Assembly: GCA_017624235.1 (NCBI GenBank)
Contig: JAGANL010000047.1
Coordinates: 62,001-126,000 of the forward strand
Direction: 5' to 3'
From: Lachnospiraceae bacterium
GTDB taxonomy: Bacteria > Bacillota > Clostridia > Lachnospirales > Lachnospiraceae
Length of the DNA stretch: 64,000 bases
Below are positions 51,125 to 59,504 of the stretch, in pieces. The notes under the pieces were generated by a model. That model saw only the letters and a list, made by a program, of their open reading frames with translations. It searched no databases and was not told where the DNA came from. The first letter of the stretch is position 1. Each line of letters begins with the position of its first letter. A program made the translations under genes and the position numbers.

Positions 51125-53761
51125 GTGAAAGCATATGGTGTAAATGAATTACGAAAAATGTTTTTGGAATTCTTCGAGAGCAAGGGACATCTTGCGATGA
51201 AGAGCTTTTCTCTGGTACCCCATAATGATAACAGCCTGCTGCTCATCAATTCTGGTATGGCACCGCTGAAACCGTATTTTACAGGACAGGAGATTCCGCC
51301 GAGAAGAAGAGTGACCACCTGTCAGAAATGTATCCGTACCGGTGATATTGAGAATATCGGTAAAACGGCCCGCCATGGTACCTTTTTTGAGATGCTCGGA
51401 AACTTTTCCTTTGGAGATTACTTTAAACATGAAGCAATCGGCTGGACATGGGAATTTTTAACCGAGGTAGTAGGTCTGGACCCGAACAGACTTTATCCGT
51501 CCGTTTATGTGGATGATGATGAAGCATTTGAAATCTGGAATAAGGAAATCGGAATCCCACAGGAGAGAATTTTCCGTTTTGGTAAGGAGGACAATTTCTG
51601 GGAGCATGGCTCCGGTCCGTGTGGCCCTTGCTCTGAGGTATATTATGACCGCGGAGAAAAGTATGGCTGTGGTAAGCCGGGCTGTACCGTAGGCTGTGAC
51701 TGCGATCGTTATATTGAGGTATGGAATAACGTATTTACCCAGTTTGATAATGACGGACACGGCAACTACACAGAGCTGGAGCAGAAGAATATTGATACCG
51801 GTATGGGTCTGGAGCGTCTGGCAGCAGTGGTACAGGATGTACCGTCCATTTTTGATGTGGATACGATTCGTGCTCTGCGTGATCATGTATGTAAGCTTGC
51901 AGGAAAAGAGTATCAGAAGGAATATAAATGGGATGTTTCCATTCGTATTGTGACCGACCATATCCGTTCCGCAACCTTTATGATTTCGGACGGAATCATG
52001 CCGACCAATGAAGGAAGAGGCTATGTACTCCGTCGTATTATCCGTCGTGCGGCCCGCCATGGCAGACTGCTCGGTATTGAGGGAGAGTTCCTGGCAGAGC
52101 TTGCCGGAACAGTCATTGAGGGCAGCAAGGACGGCTATCCGGAATTAGAGGAAAAGAAAGACTTTATTTTAAATGTTCTGACTCAGGAAGAGCATAAATT
52201 CAACAAGACGATCGATCAGGGCTTGAATATCCTGGCTGATATGGAACAGGCAATGGAACAGGAGGAGAAAAAGGAGCTTTCCGGTGCAGATGCCTTCAAG
52301 CTCTATGACACCTATGGCTTCCCGCTTGATCTGACGATGGAGATTTTGGAGGAGAAGGGTTTTACAGTAGATGAGAAGGGCTTTGCTGAGGCAATGGAAG
52401 AGCAGAAGGTCAAGGCCAGAAATGCACGTAAGGTAACGAACTATATGGGTGCGGATGTGACAGTATATGAATCGATTGATCCGTCCATTACCTCTGCTTT
52501 TGTCGGATATGACCGATTAGAGCATACCTCAAAAATTTCAGTGATGACAACAGAAACGGAAGTAGTACAGGCTTTGACAGACGGTGAGGTAGGAACCATC
52601 ATCGTAGGTGCGACACCGTTCTATGCAACCATGGGTGGACAGTGTGCTGATACCGGTGTGATCACCACTGCAGATGGAGAATTTCAGGTAGAGGATACCG
52701 TGAAGCTCTTAGGCGGTAAGATTGGACACATCGGAAGGGTGACAAAGGGCATGTTCAAGACCGGTGATTCAGTCACCTTAAAGGTGGATGCAGAGAGAAG
52801 AGCAGATACCTGTAAGAACCATTCTGCGACACATTTATTGCAGAAGGCTCTCAGAACAGTGCTCGGTACCCATGTAGAACAGGCAGGTTCTTATGTGGAT
52901 AAGGACAGGCTTCGTTTTGACTTTTCTCATTTCTCTGCTATGACGCAGGAGGAAATTGCAAAGGTAGAAGCCATTGTCAATGAAGAGATTGCAGCAGCAC
53001 TTCCGGTTGTGACGGAGGTTATGGATATTGAAGAGGCCAAGAAGAGCGGTGCGATGGCGCTGTTCGGAGAAAAATACGGCGAGAAGGTGCGAGTGGTGCG
53101 TATGGGCGAGTTCTCCACAGAGCTTTGCGGCGGTACTCATGTAGCCAATACCGGATTGATTTCTTCCTTCCGCATCATTTCCGAGAGCGGTGTGGCAGCC
53201 GGTGTGCGCAGAATCGAAGCTCTGACTGGAAACGGTCTGAACGAATATTACCGCAGCCTTGAGGAAACCCTTTTAAAGGCGGCTAAAGCCGCCAAAACAA
53301 CACCGGCAGCTTTGGTGGAGCGTATTGAACATATGACGGCAGAGCTGAAGGAACTGCATTCTGAGAATGAATCCTTAAAGAGCAAGGCGGCCAAGGAGGC
53401 TCTGGGGGATGTCATGGACAATGTCGTAGAAGTGAAGGGAATGAAGCTTCTGGCAACCAGAGTGGCAGGCGTGGATATGAATGGTCTGCGGGATCTGGGC
53501 GATTCGTTGAAGGAAAAGCTGGGCGAGGGAGTGATAGTACTCTTATCCGAGTGTGATGGCAAGGTCAATATGGTGACTATGGCAACCGATGGAGCTGTGG
53601 CAAAGGGGGCACATGCAGGAAATCTGATTAAGGGCATTGCCGCTTTGGTAGGCGGCGGTGGCGGCGGACGTCCGAATATGGCTCAGGCCGGCGGAAAGAA
53701 TCCTGCTGGTATTGATCAGGCTATTGCAGAGGCTGCCAAGGTGCTGGAAGGCCAGTTATAA
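51125..53761 (+). CDS. alaS: Alanine--tRNA ligase
   Basis: Charges tRNA-Ala with alanine and edits mischarged products. The GTG at 51125 follows TTTGGAGGAAATACAC and gives MKAYGVNELRKMFLEFFESK; the TTG at 51110 overlaps the site. The 878-residue enzyme has the class II catalytic core (HNDNSLLLINSGMAPLKPYF, TGMGLERLA) and the tRNA-recognition region. Its editing domain carries zinc ligands in HSATHLL and ELCGGTHV, and the C-terminal oligomerisation domain contains a glycine run (GGGGGGRPNMAQAGGKNP). Length is normal. Confidence 0.99.
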   Translation: MKAYGVNELRKMFLEFFESKGHLAMKSFSLVPHNDNSLLLINSGMAPLKPYFTGQEIPPRRRVTTCQKCIRTGDIENIGKTARHGTFFEMLGNFSFGDYFKHEAIGWTWEFLTEVVGLDPNRLYPSVYVDDDEAFEIWNKEIGIPQERIFRFGKEDNFWEHGSGPCGPCSEVYYDRGEKYGCGKPGCTVGCDCDRYIEVWNNVFTQFDNDGHGNYTELEQKNIDTGMGLERLAAVVQDVPSIFDVDTIRALRDHVCKLAGKEYQKEYKWDVSIRIVTDHIRSATFMISDGIMPTNEGRGYVLRRIIRRAARHGRLLGIEGEFLAELAGTVIEGSKDGYPELEEKKDFILNVLTQEEHKFNKTIDQGLNILADMEQAMEQEEKKELSGADAFKLYDTYGFPLDLTMEILEEKGFTVDEKGFAEAMEEQKVKARNARKVTNYMGADVTVYESIDPSITSAFVGYDRLEHTSKISVMTTETEVVQALTDGEVGTIIVGATPFYATMGGQCADTGVITTADGEFQVEDTVKLLGGKIGHIGRVTKGMFKTGDSVTLKVDAERRADTCKNHSATHLLQKALRTVLGTHVEQAGSYVDKDRLRFDFSHFSAMTQEEIAKVEAIVNEEIAAALPVVTEVMDIEEAKKSGAMALFGEKYGEKVRVVRMGEFSTELCGGTHVANTGLISSFRIISESGVAAGVRRIEALTGNGLNEYYRSLEETLLKAAKAAKTTPAALVERIEHMTAELKELHSENESLKSKAAKEALGDVMDNVVEVKGMKLLATRVAGVDMNGLRDLGDSLKEKLGEGVIVLLSECDGKVNMVTMATDGAVAKGAHAGNLIKGIAALVGGGGGGRPNMAQAGGKNPAGIDQAIAEAAKVLEGQL

Positions 53762-53794
53762 TTTTGGATTTTTTCAAAAAATTGAAAAAACTGG

Positions 53795-53822
53795 TTGACG
53801 AACAGGAATAATCTGTTATAAT
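53795..53822 (+). promoter_or_regulatory. Promoter of rpsU with upstream A-tracts
   Basis: TTGACG (53795-53800), 16-base spacer and TATAAT (53817-53822) with TG one base upstream (extended -10). A/T tracts (53769-53790) directly upstream of the -35 resemble an UP element. Transcription would start near 53829, leaving a leader of about 88 bases. Confidence 0.85.
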
Positions 53823-53916
53823 ATTAGTTGTGCATGCGGATAGGATATTCGTGTGTAAAAAATTACCCGGTCAGTCGAAGCACGAGAAGGGACTGAAGGG
53901 AGGTTAGGTGTGAATC

Positions 53917-54093
53917 ATGTCAAACGTAATCGTAAAAGAGAACGAGACTTTAGATAGCGCTTTACGTCGCTTTAAAAGAAGCTGCGCAAAAGCTGGTATC
54001 CAGCAGGAGATTCGTAAGAGAGAGCATTACGAAAAACCGAGCGTAAGACGTAAAAAGAAATCTGAAGCAGCAAGAAAACGTAAATATAACTAA
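53917..54093 (+). CDS. rpsU: 30S ribosomal protein S21
   Basis: A 58-residue, very basic protein of the small ribosomal subunit. It reads [20 protein letters not shown], then the family core [11 protein letters not shown] and [20 protein letters not shown]. The ATG follows GGGAGGTTAGGTG. It is complete with its own promoter and terminator. The high Lys/Arg content and length are typical. Confidence 0.98.
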   Translation: MSNVIVKENETLDSALRRFKRSCAKAGIQQEIRKREHYEKPSVRRKKKSEAARKRKYN

Positions 54094-54101
54094 TAAAAAC
54101 T

Positions 54102-54139
54102 AAAAAGTCCTTGGCATGTATCGTGTCAGGGACTTTTTC
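54102..54139 (+). terminator. Terminator of rpsU
   Basis: AAAAAGTCCTTGGCA pairs with TGTCAGGGACTTTTT (about 15 bp with two G-T pairs), loop TGTATCG. The T-run is part of the 3' arm. It lies 8 bases after rpsU. Confidence 0.88.
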
Positions 54140-54190
54140 ATTCCGATGTGTTCGTGCCCGGAGACATCGCAAGTACGAGGTGAGGAGAAT

Positions 54191-54784
54191 ATGTGGACAA
54201 GGGAGCTGTTTGGAACGGATTTTTATCATCTGGTTTCCGCTTTTTTGATTTATAGCGTTTTGGGCTGGCTGGTGGAGTCGATTTACATGTCCATCTGCAA
54301 CCGCAAGCTGACCAACAGGGGATTTTCAAAGGGGCCGTTCTGTCCGATTTACGGGTTTGGCGCAGTGGCGGGTTATGTACTTCTGCATCCATTGGCCGGA
54401 AGCTATGTGACACTCTATCTGGTGGGAGCTGTGTTAGCGACCATATTTGAGTTTATTGTAGGCAAGATCATGATTAAGCTGTTTGGCGAGCTGTGGTGGG
54501 ATTATAATGATAAGCCGTGCAATTATCAGGGAATTATCTGTCTGGAAAGTACCGTTGCATGGGGCTTTTATGCGGTCTTTATTATTATGTTCCTGCATTC
54601 CAGGGTCATGGGCTTTATTGACCATTATTCCTATGAAATGGGACTGCGGGCATGTAAGCTGGTATTGGTGATTGCAGCGATTGATTTTACATATCATCTG
54701 TTTACAGCATTACATATTGATGTCAGAAAGTATACCGGTAAGCTGATGGATAAATATCATTCCTTTAAAGCAAGATGGTATTAA
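54191..54784 (+). CDS. PF06541-type membrane protein (putative ABC-transporter type IV)
   Basis: A 197-residue integral membrane protein with about five helices, of the family annotated as putative ABC transporter permease (PF06541). Family marks are FLIYSVLGWLVESIYMSI, the NRGFSKGPFCPIYGFGAV motif and a conserved aromatic stretch, ELWWDYNDKPCNYQGIICLE. The ATG at 54191 follows GAGGTGAGGAGAAT; the upstream extension runs into the rpsU terminator. The transporter assignment of this family is weak: no ATPase gene is adjacent, and function should be regarded as unknown. Confidence 0.82.
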   Translation: MWTRELFGTDFYHLVSAFLIYSVLGWLVESIYMSICNRKLTNRGFSKGPFCPIYGFGAVAGYVLLHPLAGSYVTLYLVGAVLATIFEFIVGKIMIKLFGELWWDYNDKPCNYQGIICLESTVAWGFYAVFIIMFLHSRVMGFIDHYSYEMGLRACKLVLVIAAIDFTYHLFTALHIDVRKYTGKLMDKYHSFKARWY

Positions 54785-54808
54785 AAAGAATAATCGAAAA
54801 GAACACTG

Positions 54809-54879
54809 AAAAAGAGCAGAATGGTTTTGAACGCAGGCAGAATATATGCCATGCAGTCACAACTGTCCTGCTCTTTTTT
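54809..54879 (+). terminator. Long-loop terminator hairpin
   Basis: AAAAAGAGCAG (54809-54819) pairs with CTGCTCTTTTT (54868-54878) across a 48-base loop, and the 3' arm ends in six T. It lies 24 bases after the PF06541 gene and before the carboxypeptidase ATG. It also argues against an upstream start at 54775 for the next gene. Confidence 0.75.
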
Positions 54880-54945
54880 GCATGGATTTTTGGGCCTCGG
54901 CGGATGCTTTGGAAGGGGTGGAATATTTTCAGGGAATGGTTACAT

Positions 54946-56238
54946 ATGATGATAACAGAACGGAAAAGCGGGAGCGTGAATACGGTGTCGGCATGTAACA
55001 GGTTTTGGATAAGAGGAACTGCTCTTTTTCTGGCAGCGGTCATTGGATGGGGAAATATAGCTTACGCAGAAACCGTCGGGAATACGGAAAGTACAGAAGC
55101 GGAAAGCAGTATTGCGGAAGAAAATACAGAAGCAGGTGCAGAGCAGGCGTCAGCGAATTTATCCATCGCAGCGCCTTCCGGAATCCTGATGGAGGCATCG
55201 ACCGGGCAGGTCATCTATGAGAAGGATGCGGATACACGCAGAAGCCCTGCAAGCGTGACCAAGGTCATGACCATGCTTTTGACCTTTGAGGCATTGGAGC
55301 AGGGAAAGATCAAGCTTACCGATGAGGTAATTACGAGTGCACATGCAAAATCCATGGGCGGCTCGCAGGTCTTTCTGGAGGAAGGAGAGATTCAGAGCGT
55401 AGAAACATTAATGAAATGTATCGTGGTAGCCAGCGGCAATGATGCCTCTGTGGCAATGGCCGAGCACATTGCCGGCAGTGAAGAGGCATTTGTGGCCATG
55501 ATGAATGAAAAAGCGGCAAAACTTGGCATGGAAAATACCCATTTCGAGGACTGCTGTGGACTGACGTCATCGGATAACCATTATACGACGGCAAGAGACA
55601 TTGCGGTGATGTCCAGAGAGTTGATTACGAAATATCCGCAGGTGTTCCAATATACCAAAATCTGGATGGAGGATATTACGCATACGACTGCCAAAGGAAG
55701 CAGTCCATTCACACTTTCCAGCACCAACAAGCTGTTGAAACAATATGAGTGGGCAACGGGGCTAAAGACCGGATCTACGAGCAAGGCGAAATATTGTCTC
55801 TCTGCAACGGCCAACCGGGATGGTATTGATATGATTGCGGTGGTCATGGCAGCACCGGATTATAAGGTGCGTTTTCAGGATGCAATTACGATGTTAAATT
55901 ATGGGTTTGCGGTTAGTCACGTATATGTGGATGAAAATAAGGATACACTGGAGAATCAGCCGGTAACGGGAGGAATTGTGGACAGCGCTGCTTTAAAATA
56001 TGCAGGTGAATTTCGTTATCTGGATACGGCGGGCAATGATTTGAATGGAATCGAGAAACAGCTGCATCTTCCGGCGAGCGTCAACACTCCGGTAAAGGAA
56101 GGAGATAAGGCAGGAGAAGCCGTTTACCTGTTAAATGGAAAACAGATTGGCATGGTGGATATTCTGTTTGCGGAGAGTGTAGAGAAGGCGGTATATAAAG
56201 ACTATTTACAGAAGGTGATGAGGTATTTCCTTTTATGA
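54946..56238 (+). CDS. D-alanyl-D-alanine carboxypeptidase (DacF type), first copy
   Basis: A penicillin-binding protein of low molecular weight that trims the terminal D-Ala from peptidoglycan pentapeptides outside the cell. The 430-residue protein has a signal peptide (helix WIRGTALFLAAVIGWGNIA, cleavage near AYA). An acidic linker and the S11 peptidase domain follow, with the three active-site motifs SVTK (SPASVTKVM), SGN (VVASGNDAS) and KTG (TGLKTGSTS). The C-terminal PBP5-like domain comes next (about 325-415), then a short hydrophobic end that may anchor to the membrane. The frame is open from 54775, but that part contains a terminator hairpin and no homologous sequence. ATG 54949 is an equal alternative start. 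Confidence 0.93.
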   Translation: MMITERKSGSVNTVSACNRFWIRGTALFLAAVIGWGNIAYAETVGNTESTEAESSIAEENTEAGAEQASANLSIAAPSGILMEASTGQVIYEKDADTRRSPASVTKVMTMLLTFEALEQGKIKLTDEVITSAHAKSMGGSQVFLEEGEIQSVETLMKCIVVASGNDASVAMAEHIAGSEEAFVAMMNEKAAKLGMENTHFEDCCGLTSSDNHYTTARDIAVMSRELITKYPQVFQYTKIWMEDITHTTAKGSSPFTLSSTNKLLKQYEWATGLKTGSTSKAKYCLSATANRDGIDMIAVVMAAPDYKVRFQDAITMLNYGFAVSHVYVDENKDTLENQPVTGGIVDSAALKYAGEFRYLDTAGNDLNGIEKQLHLPASVNTPVKEGDKAGEAVYLLNGKQIGMVDILFAESVEKAVYKDYLQKVMRYFLL

Positions 56239-56318
56239 AATGGAGAGTTGTGATATAGTAAAGTAAAAAGAACGGAATCCGGCAATAGTGTTCGGAGCAG
56301 AGGAATAGGAGAGCAGGT

Positions 56319-57191
56319 ATGGTAATAGGATTGGGCATTGTGGCAGGGATTTTGCTGCTGTGGTTTGTCATAGTCTGGATACGGGATGTAAACCGGTTCG
56401 TGACGGTAGAATATGAGATAGAGGTGGAGGGGCTGAAAAAACCATGTACCCTTCTCCTGCTCTCAGACCTGCACAATAAGCGGTACGGAAAAAAGAATCA
56501 AAGGCTGGCGGAGACGATTCGTAATCTTTCGGCAGATGCGATTTTGGTGGCAGGTGATATGTATACTTCCAAAAGTGGCGGGGGTTTTGACGCGGCAGTC
56601 GAGCTGTTTGAACAGATTGCCGGAAAATGTCCGATTTATTATGCCAATGGAAATCATGAGCATAAGACAAGGGTGCATAAAGATGTGTTTGGAACAATGT
56701 ACGAGGATTACTGGAAAGAGATGGATAAGCTTGGAATCCGTCCTCTGTGTAATGAGCATGTGTGGCTCCCGGAGTATGGGATGGATATCTGCGGTCTGGA
56801 AATCGGAAGAGAGTACTTTAAACGGCTGAGAAAACAACCCTTTGCAGAGCATTATCTGGAGCAGACCATTGGAACACCAAGGAAGGATGCCTGTCAGGTG
56901 CTGATTGCACACAATCCGGATTACTTTCCCGAGTATGCTGAGTGGGGAGCGGATGTGGTGGTGTCCGGTCATGTACATGGAGGGGTGGTAAGGCTTCCCC
57001 GGCTGGGTGGCGTGCTTTCCCCGGCATTGCATCTTTTCCCCCAATATGACGGCGGACTCTTTCAGGAGAAGGGGGCTTTTATGGTACTTGGAAGAGGGCT
57101 TGGAATGCATACCATTCCGGTCAGAATGTGGAATCCGGGCGAACTTCCGGTCATACATCTGGTGCCAAAGCGCGTATCGGAAAAAGCGTAG
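56319..57191 (+). CDS. Membrane-anchored metallophosphoesterase (YkuE-like)
   Basis: A 290-residue calcineurin-type phosphoesterase with an N-terminal membrane helix (LGIVAGILLLWFVIVWI). The metal-binding motifs are complete: DLH in LLLLSDLHNKRYG, GD in ILVAGDMYTS, GNHE in YYANGNHEHK, His in LIAHNPDYF, and GHVHGG in VVVSGHVHGGVVRL. Relatives such as Bacillus YkuE act at the membrane or cell wall; the substrate here is unknown. The stop codon is directly followed by one arm of a 33-bp inverted repeat. TATAGT with an upstream TG at 56254 is a possible promoter. Confidence 0.92.
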   Translation: MVIGLGIVAGILLLWFVIVWIRDVNRFVTVEYEIEVEGLKKPCTLLLLSDLHNKRYGKKNQRLAETIRNLSADAILVAGDMYTSKSGGGFDAAVELFEQIAGKCPIYYANGNHEHKTRVHKDVFGTMYEDYWKEMDKLGIRPLCNEHVWLPEYGMDICGLEIGREYFKRLRKQPFAEHYLEQTIGTPRKDACQVLIAHNPDYFPEYAEWGADVVVSGHVHGGVVRLPRLGGVLSPALHLFPQYDGGLFQEKGAFMVLGRGLGMHTIPVRMWNPGELPVIHLVPKRVSEKA

Positions 57192-57366
57192 CAGTTCATC
57201 CAGCGCCAGTCTCAGCCCTCCCCGTGCAGGGATGCACATGGAATCTGCCCCGGTCGGATGTCAATATTTTTCTGCTCCATTTAGAAAACTCCAGTCCGAA
57301 TGTTGTCTTGAATTTTTTTCCGTGCAGCTGGGCCGGGGAGGGCTGAGGCTGGCGCTGGATGAACTG
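57192..57366. repeat. 175-bp element with 33-bp terminal inverted repeats (MITE-like)
   Basis: Left arm 57192-57224 and right arm 57334-57366 are inverted copies with one mismatch in 33 bases (left begins CAGTTCATCCAGCGCC; right ends GGCGCTGGATGAACTG). The 109-base centre is AT-rich in its middle and shows no convincing gene, although reading frames run through the arms by chance. The element fills most of the 295-base gap between the phosphoesterase gene and scpA. It could be a miniature transposable element or a long-hairpin RNA. No target duplication is obvious. Confidence 0.8.
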
Positions 57367-57399
57367 TTACAAAAAGTTTTCAAAAGAACAGAGGTTCTC

Positions 57400-57428
57400 T
57401 TGTCAAATGGAAAGAAAGTTAGTACAAT
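57400..57428 (+). promoter_or_regulatory. Promoter of scpA-scpB
   Basis: TTGTCA (57400-57405), 17-base spacer and TACAAT (57423-57428), 58 bases before the scpA ATG. It lies 34 bases outside the right arm of the inverted-repeat element. Confidence 0.75.
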
Positions 57429-57486
57429 ATCTTGTATCGCACTTAAAAAGGAATACATGTATTTGTAGAAAGACAAGGGAAACATT

Positions 57487-58236
57487 ATGGCATTATCGGT
57501 CAAGCTTGAGGCATTTGAGGGGCCGCTGGATCTGCTCCTTCATTTGATTGAGAAAAATAAAGTAGATATCTATGACATCCCGATTGTGGAGATTACGGAG
57601 CAATATCTGGATTATATCCGTCAGATGGAGACGGAGGATATGAATGTCATGAGCGAATTTCTCGTTATGGCGGCTACTCTGTTAGATATCAAGTGCAAGA
57701 TGCTTCTTCCGAAGGAAGTCAATGAGGAAGGCGAGGAAGAGGATCCGAGAGCAGAGCTGGTGCAGAAGCTATTGGAGTTTAAGATGTATAAATATATGTC
57801 CTATGAATTGAAGGACAGGCAGGTAGATGCGGAAAAAGCATTTTATAAGCAGCCAACGCTGCCGAAGGAGGTAGCGGATTACCGACAGCCGATTGATTAT
57901 GAAGAGCTGATTGGGGATATGACCTTACATAAGCTGCATGAGATTTTTAAATCCATGATGAAGAGGCAGGTTGACCGGATTGATCCGATTCGAAGCACCT
58001 ACGGAAAGATTGAGAAGGACGAGGTCAATATGGAGGAAAAGGTCTCCTATGTAGAGGATTATATCCGGGGACATAAGCATTTCAGCTTTCGGGCGCTGCT
58101 GTCAAAGCAGCATGGCAAAATGGAGATTATCGTCACTTTTCTGGTGATTCTGGAAATGATGAAGACCGGCAGGATCAACATTGTACAGGAAGAGATTTTT
58201 GATGATATCATGATTACATCCAACGAGGCAGCTTAG
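57487..58236 (+). CDS. scpA: Segregation and condensation protein A
   Basis: ScpA is the kleisin that joins the SMC heads in the bacterial condensin complex. The 249-residue protein has the N-terminal kleisin signature VKLEAFEGPLDLLLHLIEKN, followed by DIYDIPIVEITEQYLDYI, FLVMAATLLDIKCKMLLP and the C-terminal winged-helix part with IVTFLVILEMMKTGRINIVQ. The ATG follows AGACAAGGGAAACATT. It forms the usual pair with scpB, which starts 38 bases later. Confidence 0.97.
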   Translation: MALSVKLEAFEGPLDLLLHLIEKNKVDIYDIPIVEITEQYLDYIRQMETEDMNVMSEFLVMAATLLDIKCKMLLPKEVNEEGEEEDPRAELVQKLLEFKMYKYMSYELKDRQVDAEKAFYKQPTLPKEVADYRQPIDYEELIGDMTLHKLHEIFKSMMKRQVDRIDPIRSTYGKIEKDEVNMEEKVSYVEDYIRGHKHFSFRALLSKQHGKMEIIVTFLVILEMMKTGRINIVQEEIFDDIMITSNEAA

Positions 58237-58274
58237 GGCAGTCGTTGGAAATGAGCAATAAGGAGTTTTAGGGA

Positions 58275-58844
58275 TTGGAAAGAGAAAGACAGGAAGCGGT
58301 ATTGGAAGCGATACTGTTTACCATGGGGGAATCGGTGGAAATCAGCAGATTGGCTGATGTCATTGAAGAGGATGTAAAAAAGACCCGTGCTATTTTACGG
58401 GAGATGGCAGAAAAATATAAGGAACAGAACCGGGGAATCGATATCATCGAACTGGACAATTCCTTTCAGATGTGTACGAAGAGTGAAATGTATGAGTATC
58501 TGATCAGGATTGCCAAGGCTCCAAAGAAGCTGGTGCTGACGGATACCCTGTTGGAGACGCTTTCCATCATCGCCTATAAACAGCCGGTGACGCGTCTGGA
58601 AATCGAAAAAATTCGAGGGGTGAGCTGTGACCACGCAGTCAATAAGCTGATTGAATACAATTTGATTCATGAGGTCGGCAGGCTGGATGCGCCGGGAAGG
58701 CCGTTGTTGTTTGGCACGACGGAGCAATTTTTAAGAAGCTTCGGTGTGAAGTCTCTGGAAGAGCTTCCTTCCCTGAACCCGGATCAAATAGAGGTATTCA
58801 GGGAACAGGCGCAGGAAGAAGCGCAGATGAAGCTGGATGTATAA
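58275..58844 (+). CDS. scpB: Segregation and condensation protein B
   Basis: ScpB forms a dimer that binds ScpA in the SMC condensin. The 189-residue protein starts with TTG at 58275, nine bases after AAGGAG (no ATG is available). It contains the two winged-helix domains of the family: LEAILFTMGESVEISRLA, then LLETLSIIAYKQPVTRLEIE, VNKLIEYNLIHEVGRLDAPG and LFGTTEQFLRSFGV. The C-terminus is acidic. Length is typical. Confidence 0.96.
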   Translation: MERERQEAVLEAILFTMGESVEISRLADVIEEDVKKTRAILREMAEKYKEQNRGIDIIELDNSFQMCTKSEMYEYLIRIAKAPKKLVLTDTLLETLSIIAYKQPVTRLEIEKIRGVSCDHAVNKLIEYNLIHEVGRLDAPGRPLLFGTTEQFLRSFGVKSLEELPSLNPDQIEVFREQAQEEAQMKLDV

Positions 58845-58865
58845 AAGTGAAAAGAAAAAGGATGT

Positions 58866-58894
58866 AAAGCGGCAGAAAAAATCTGCCGCTTTTT
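58866..58894 (+). terminator. Terminator of scpA-scpB
   Basis: AAAGCGGCAGA (58866-58876), five-base loop of A, TCTGCCGCTTT (58882-58892), perfect 11-bp stem with a T-run of five at its end. Confidence 0.93.
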
Positions 58895-58920
58895 CAAACT
58901 TTTTGGAGAGACTATACGTC
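58894..58920 (+). promoter_or_regulatory. Candidate ECF-sigma autoregulatory promoter
   Basis: TCAAAC (58894-58899), a 17-base spacer and CGTC (58917-58920) followed by TATAA resemble ECF-type promoters (consensus TGAAAC, then CGTC about 16-17 bases later). It lies 86 bases before the ECF sigma gene and immediately after the scpB terminator, as expected for self-activation. Confidence 0.6.
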
Positions 58921-59005
58921 TATAAAGTGAAAGAACAAAAAAGACAAATTGGAAGCATCACAGGCAGGAGAAAGGAGCCGGTGTGAAGGGAAAGGTGGAG
59001 AGAAT

Positions 59006-59491
59006 GTGAAAAAGAGTAAATATGATGTAATAGTGAAGCATATTTTGGAAAATCAGGCAAAGAGCTATCGGATTGCATACAGCTATGTACCGGAAAAGGA
59101 GGCAGCACTTGACATTGTGCAGAATGCCATATGCAAAGCCTTGGAGAATTATAGCAGTCTTCGGAAGGAAGAGGCAGTAAAAAGCTGGTTTTATAAGATT
59201 TTAGTCAATGAGGCGGTGCAGTATATCCGAAAAAACAGGAGAGAGATTTCCTGTGAGCCTGAGAAAATCAAAGAGGAAGTGTATGTGGAACGGGCATATG
59301 AACCGGGAGAAGAGGTGTACCGGAAGGTCTGTGAGCTGCCGGAGCAGATGAGAACTGTGGTATTGCTTCACTATTTTGAACAGCTTACCTTAAAAGAGAT
59401 TGCGGAAGTGACAGATACCAATCTGAATACGGTCAAGACCAGATTGTATGCGGCGCTGAAGCGGTTGAAAACAATGGTAGAGATAGGTTGA
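59006..59491 (+). CDS. ECF-type RNA polymerase sigma factor (SigV-like)
   Basis: A 161-residue extracytoplasmic-function sigma factor. Region 2 is visible as YSYVPEKEAALDIVQNAICK and AVKSWFYKILVNEAVQYIRK, and region 4 as ELPEQMRTVVLLHYFEQLTL and LKEIAEVTDTNLNTVKTRL. The GTG at 59006 follows GGTGGAGAGAAT; a TTG-started extension at 58949 adds no conserved sequence. It is paired with an RsiV-like anti-sigma gene 13 bases downstream, the arrangement of SigV-RsiV, which in Bacillus and enterococci responds to lysozyme. Such a role here is inference. Confidence 0.92.
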   Translation: MKKSKYDVIVKHILENQAKSYRIAYSYVPEKEAALDIVQNAICKALENYSSLRKEEAVKSWFYKILVNEAVQYIRKNRREISCEPEKIKEEVYVERAYEPGEEVYRKVCELPEQMRTVVLLHYFEQLTLKEIAEVTDTNLNTVKTRLYAALKRLKTMVEIG

Positions 59492-59504
59492 AAGGAGCAT
59501 GAAT

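Noticed and set aside
53769-53790. TTTTTTCAA/TTGAAAAAA palindrome after alaS as a terminator
   Set aside because: The stem is nearly all A-T with a single G-C pair; it is better explained as A-tracts upstream of the rpsU promoter. alaS therefore has no clear terminator.
54775-54945. N-terminal extension of the first carboxypeptidase
   Set aside because: It overlaps the previous gene end and contains a terminator hairpin; the signal peptide begins only after the ATG at 54946.
56463-57239. Long minus-strand frame opposite the phosphoesterase gene (and similar antisense frames elsewhere)
   Set aside because: Antisense frames have no ribosome binding sites or recognisable domains and lie opposite well-supported genes.
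57007-57468. Reading frame through the inverted-repeat element that could look like a small gene
   Set aside because: It begins inside the phosphoesterase gene, crosses both repeat arms, has no ribosome binding site and no recognisable domain.
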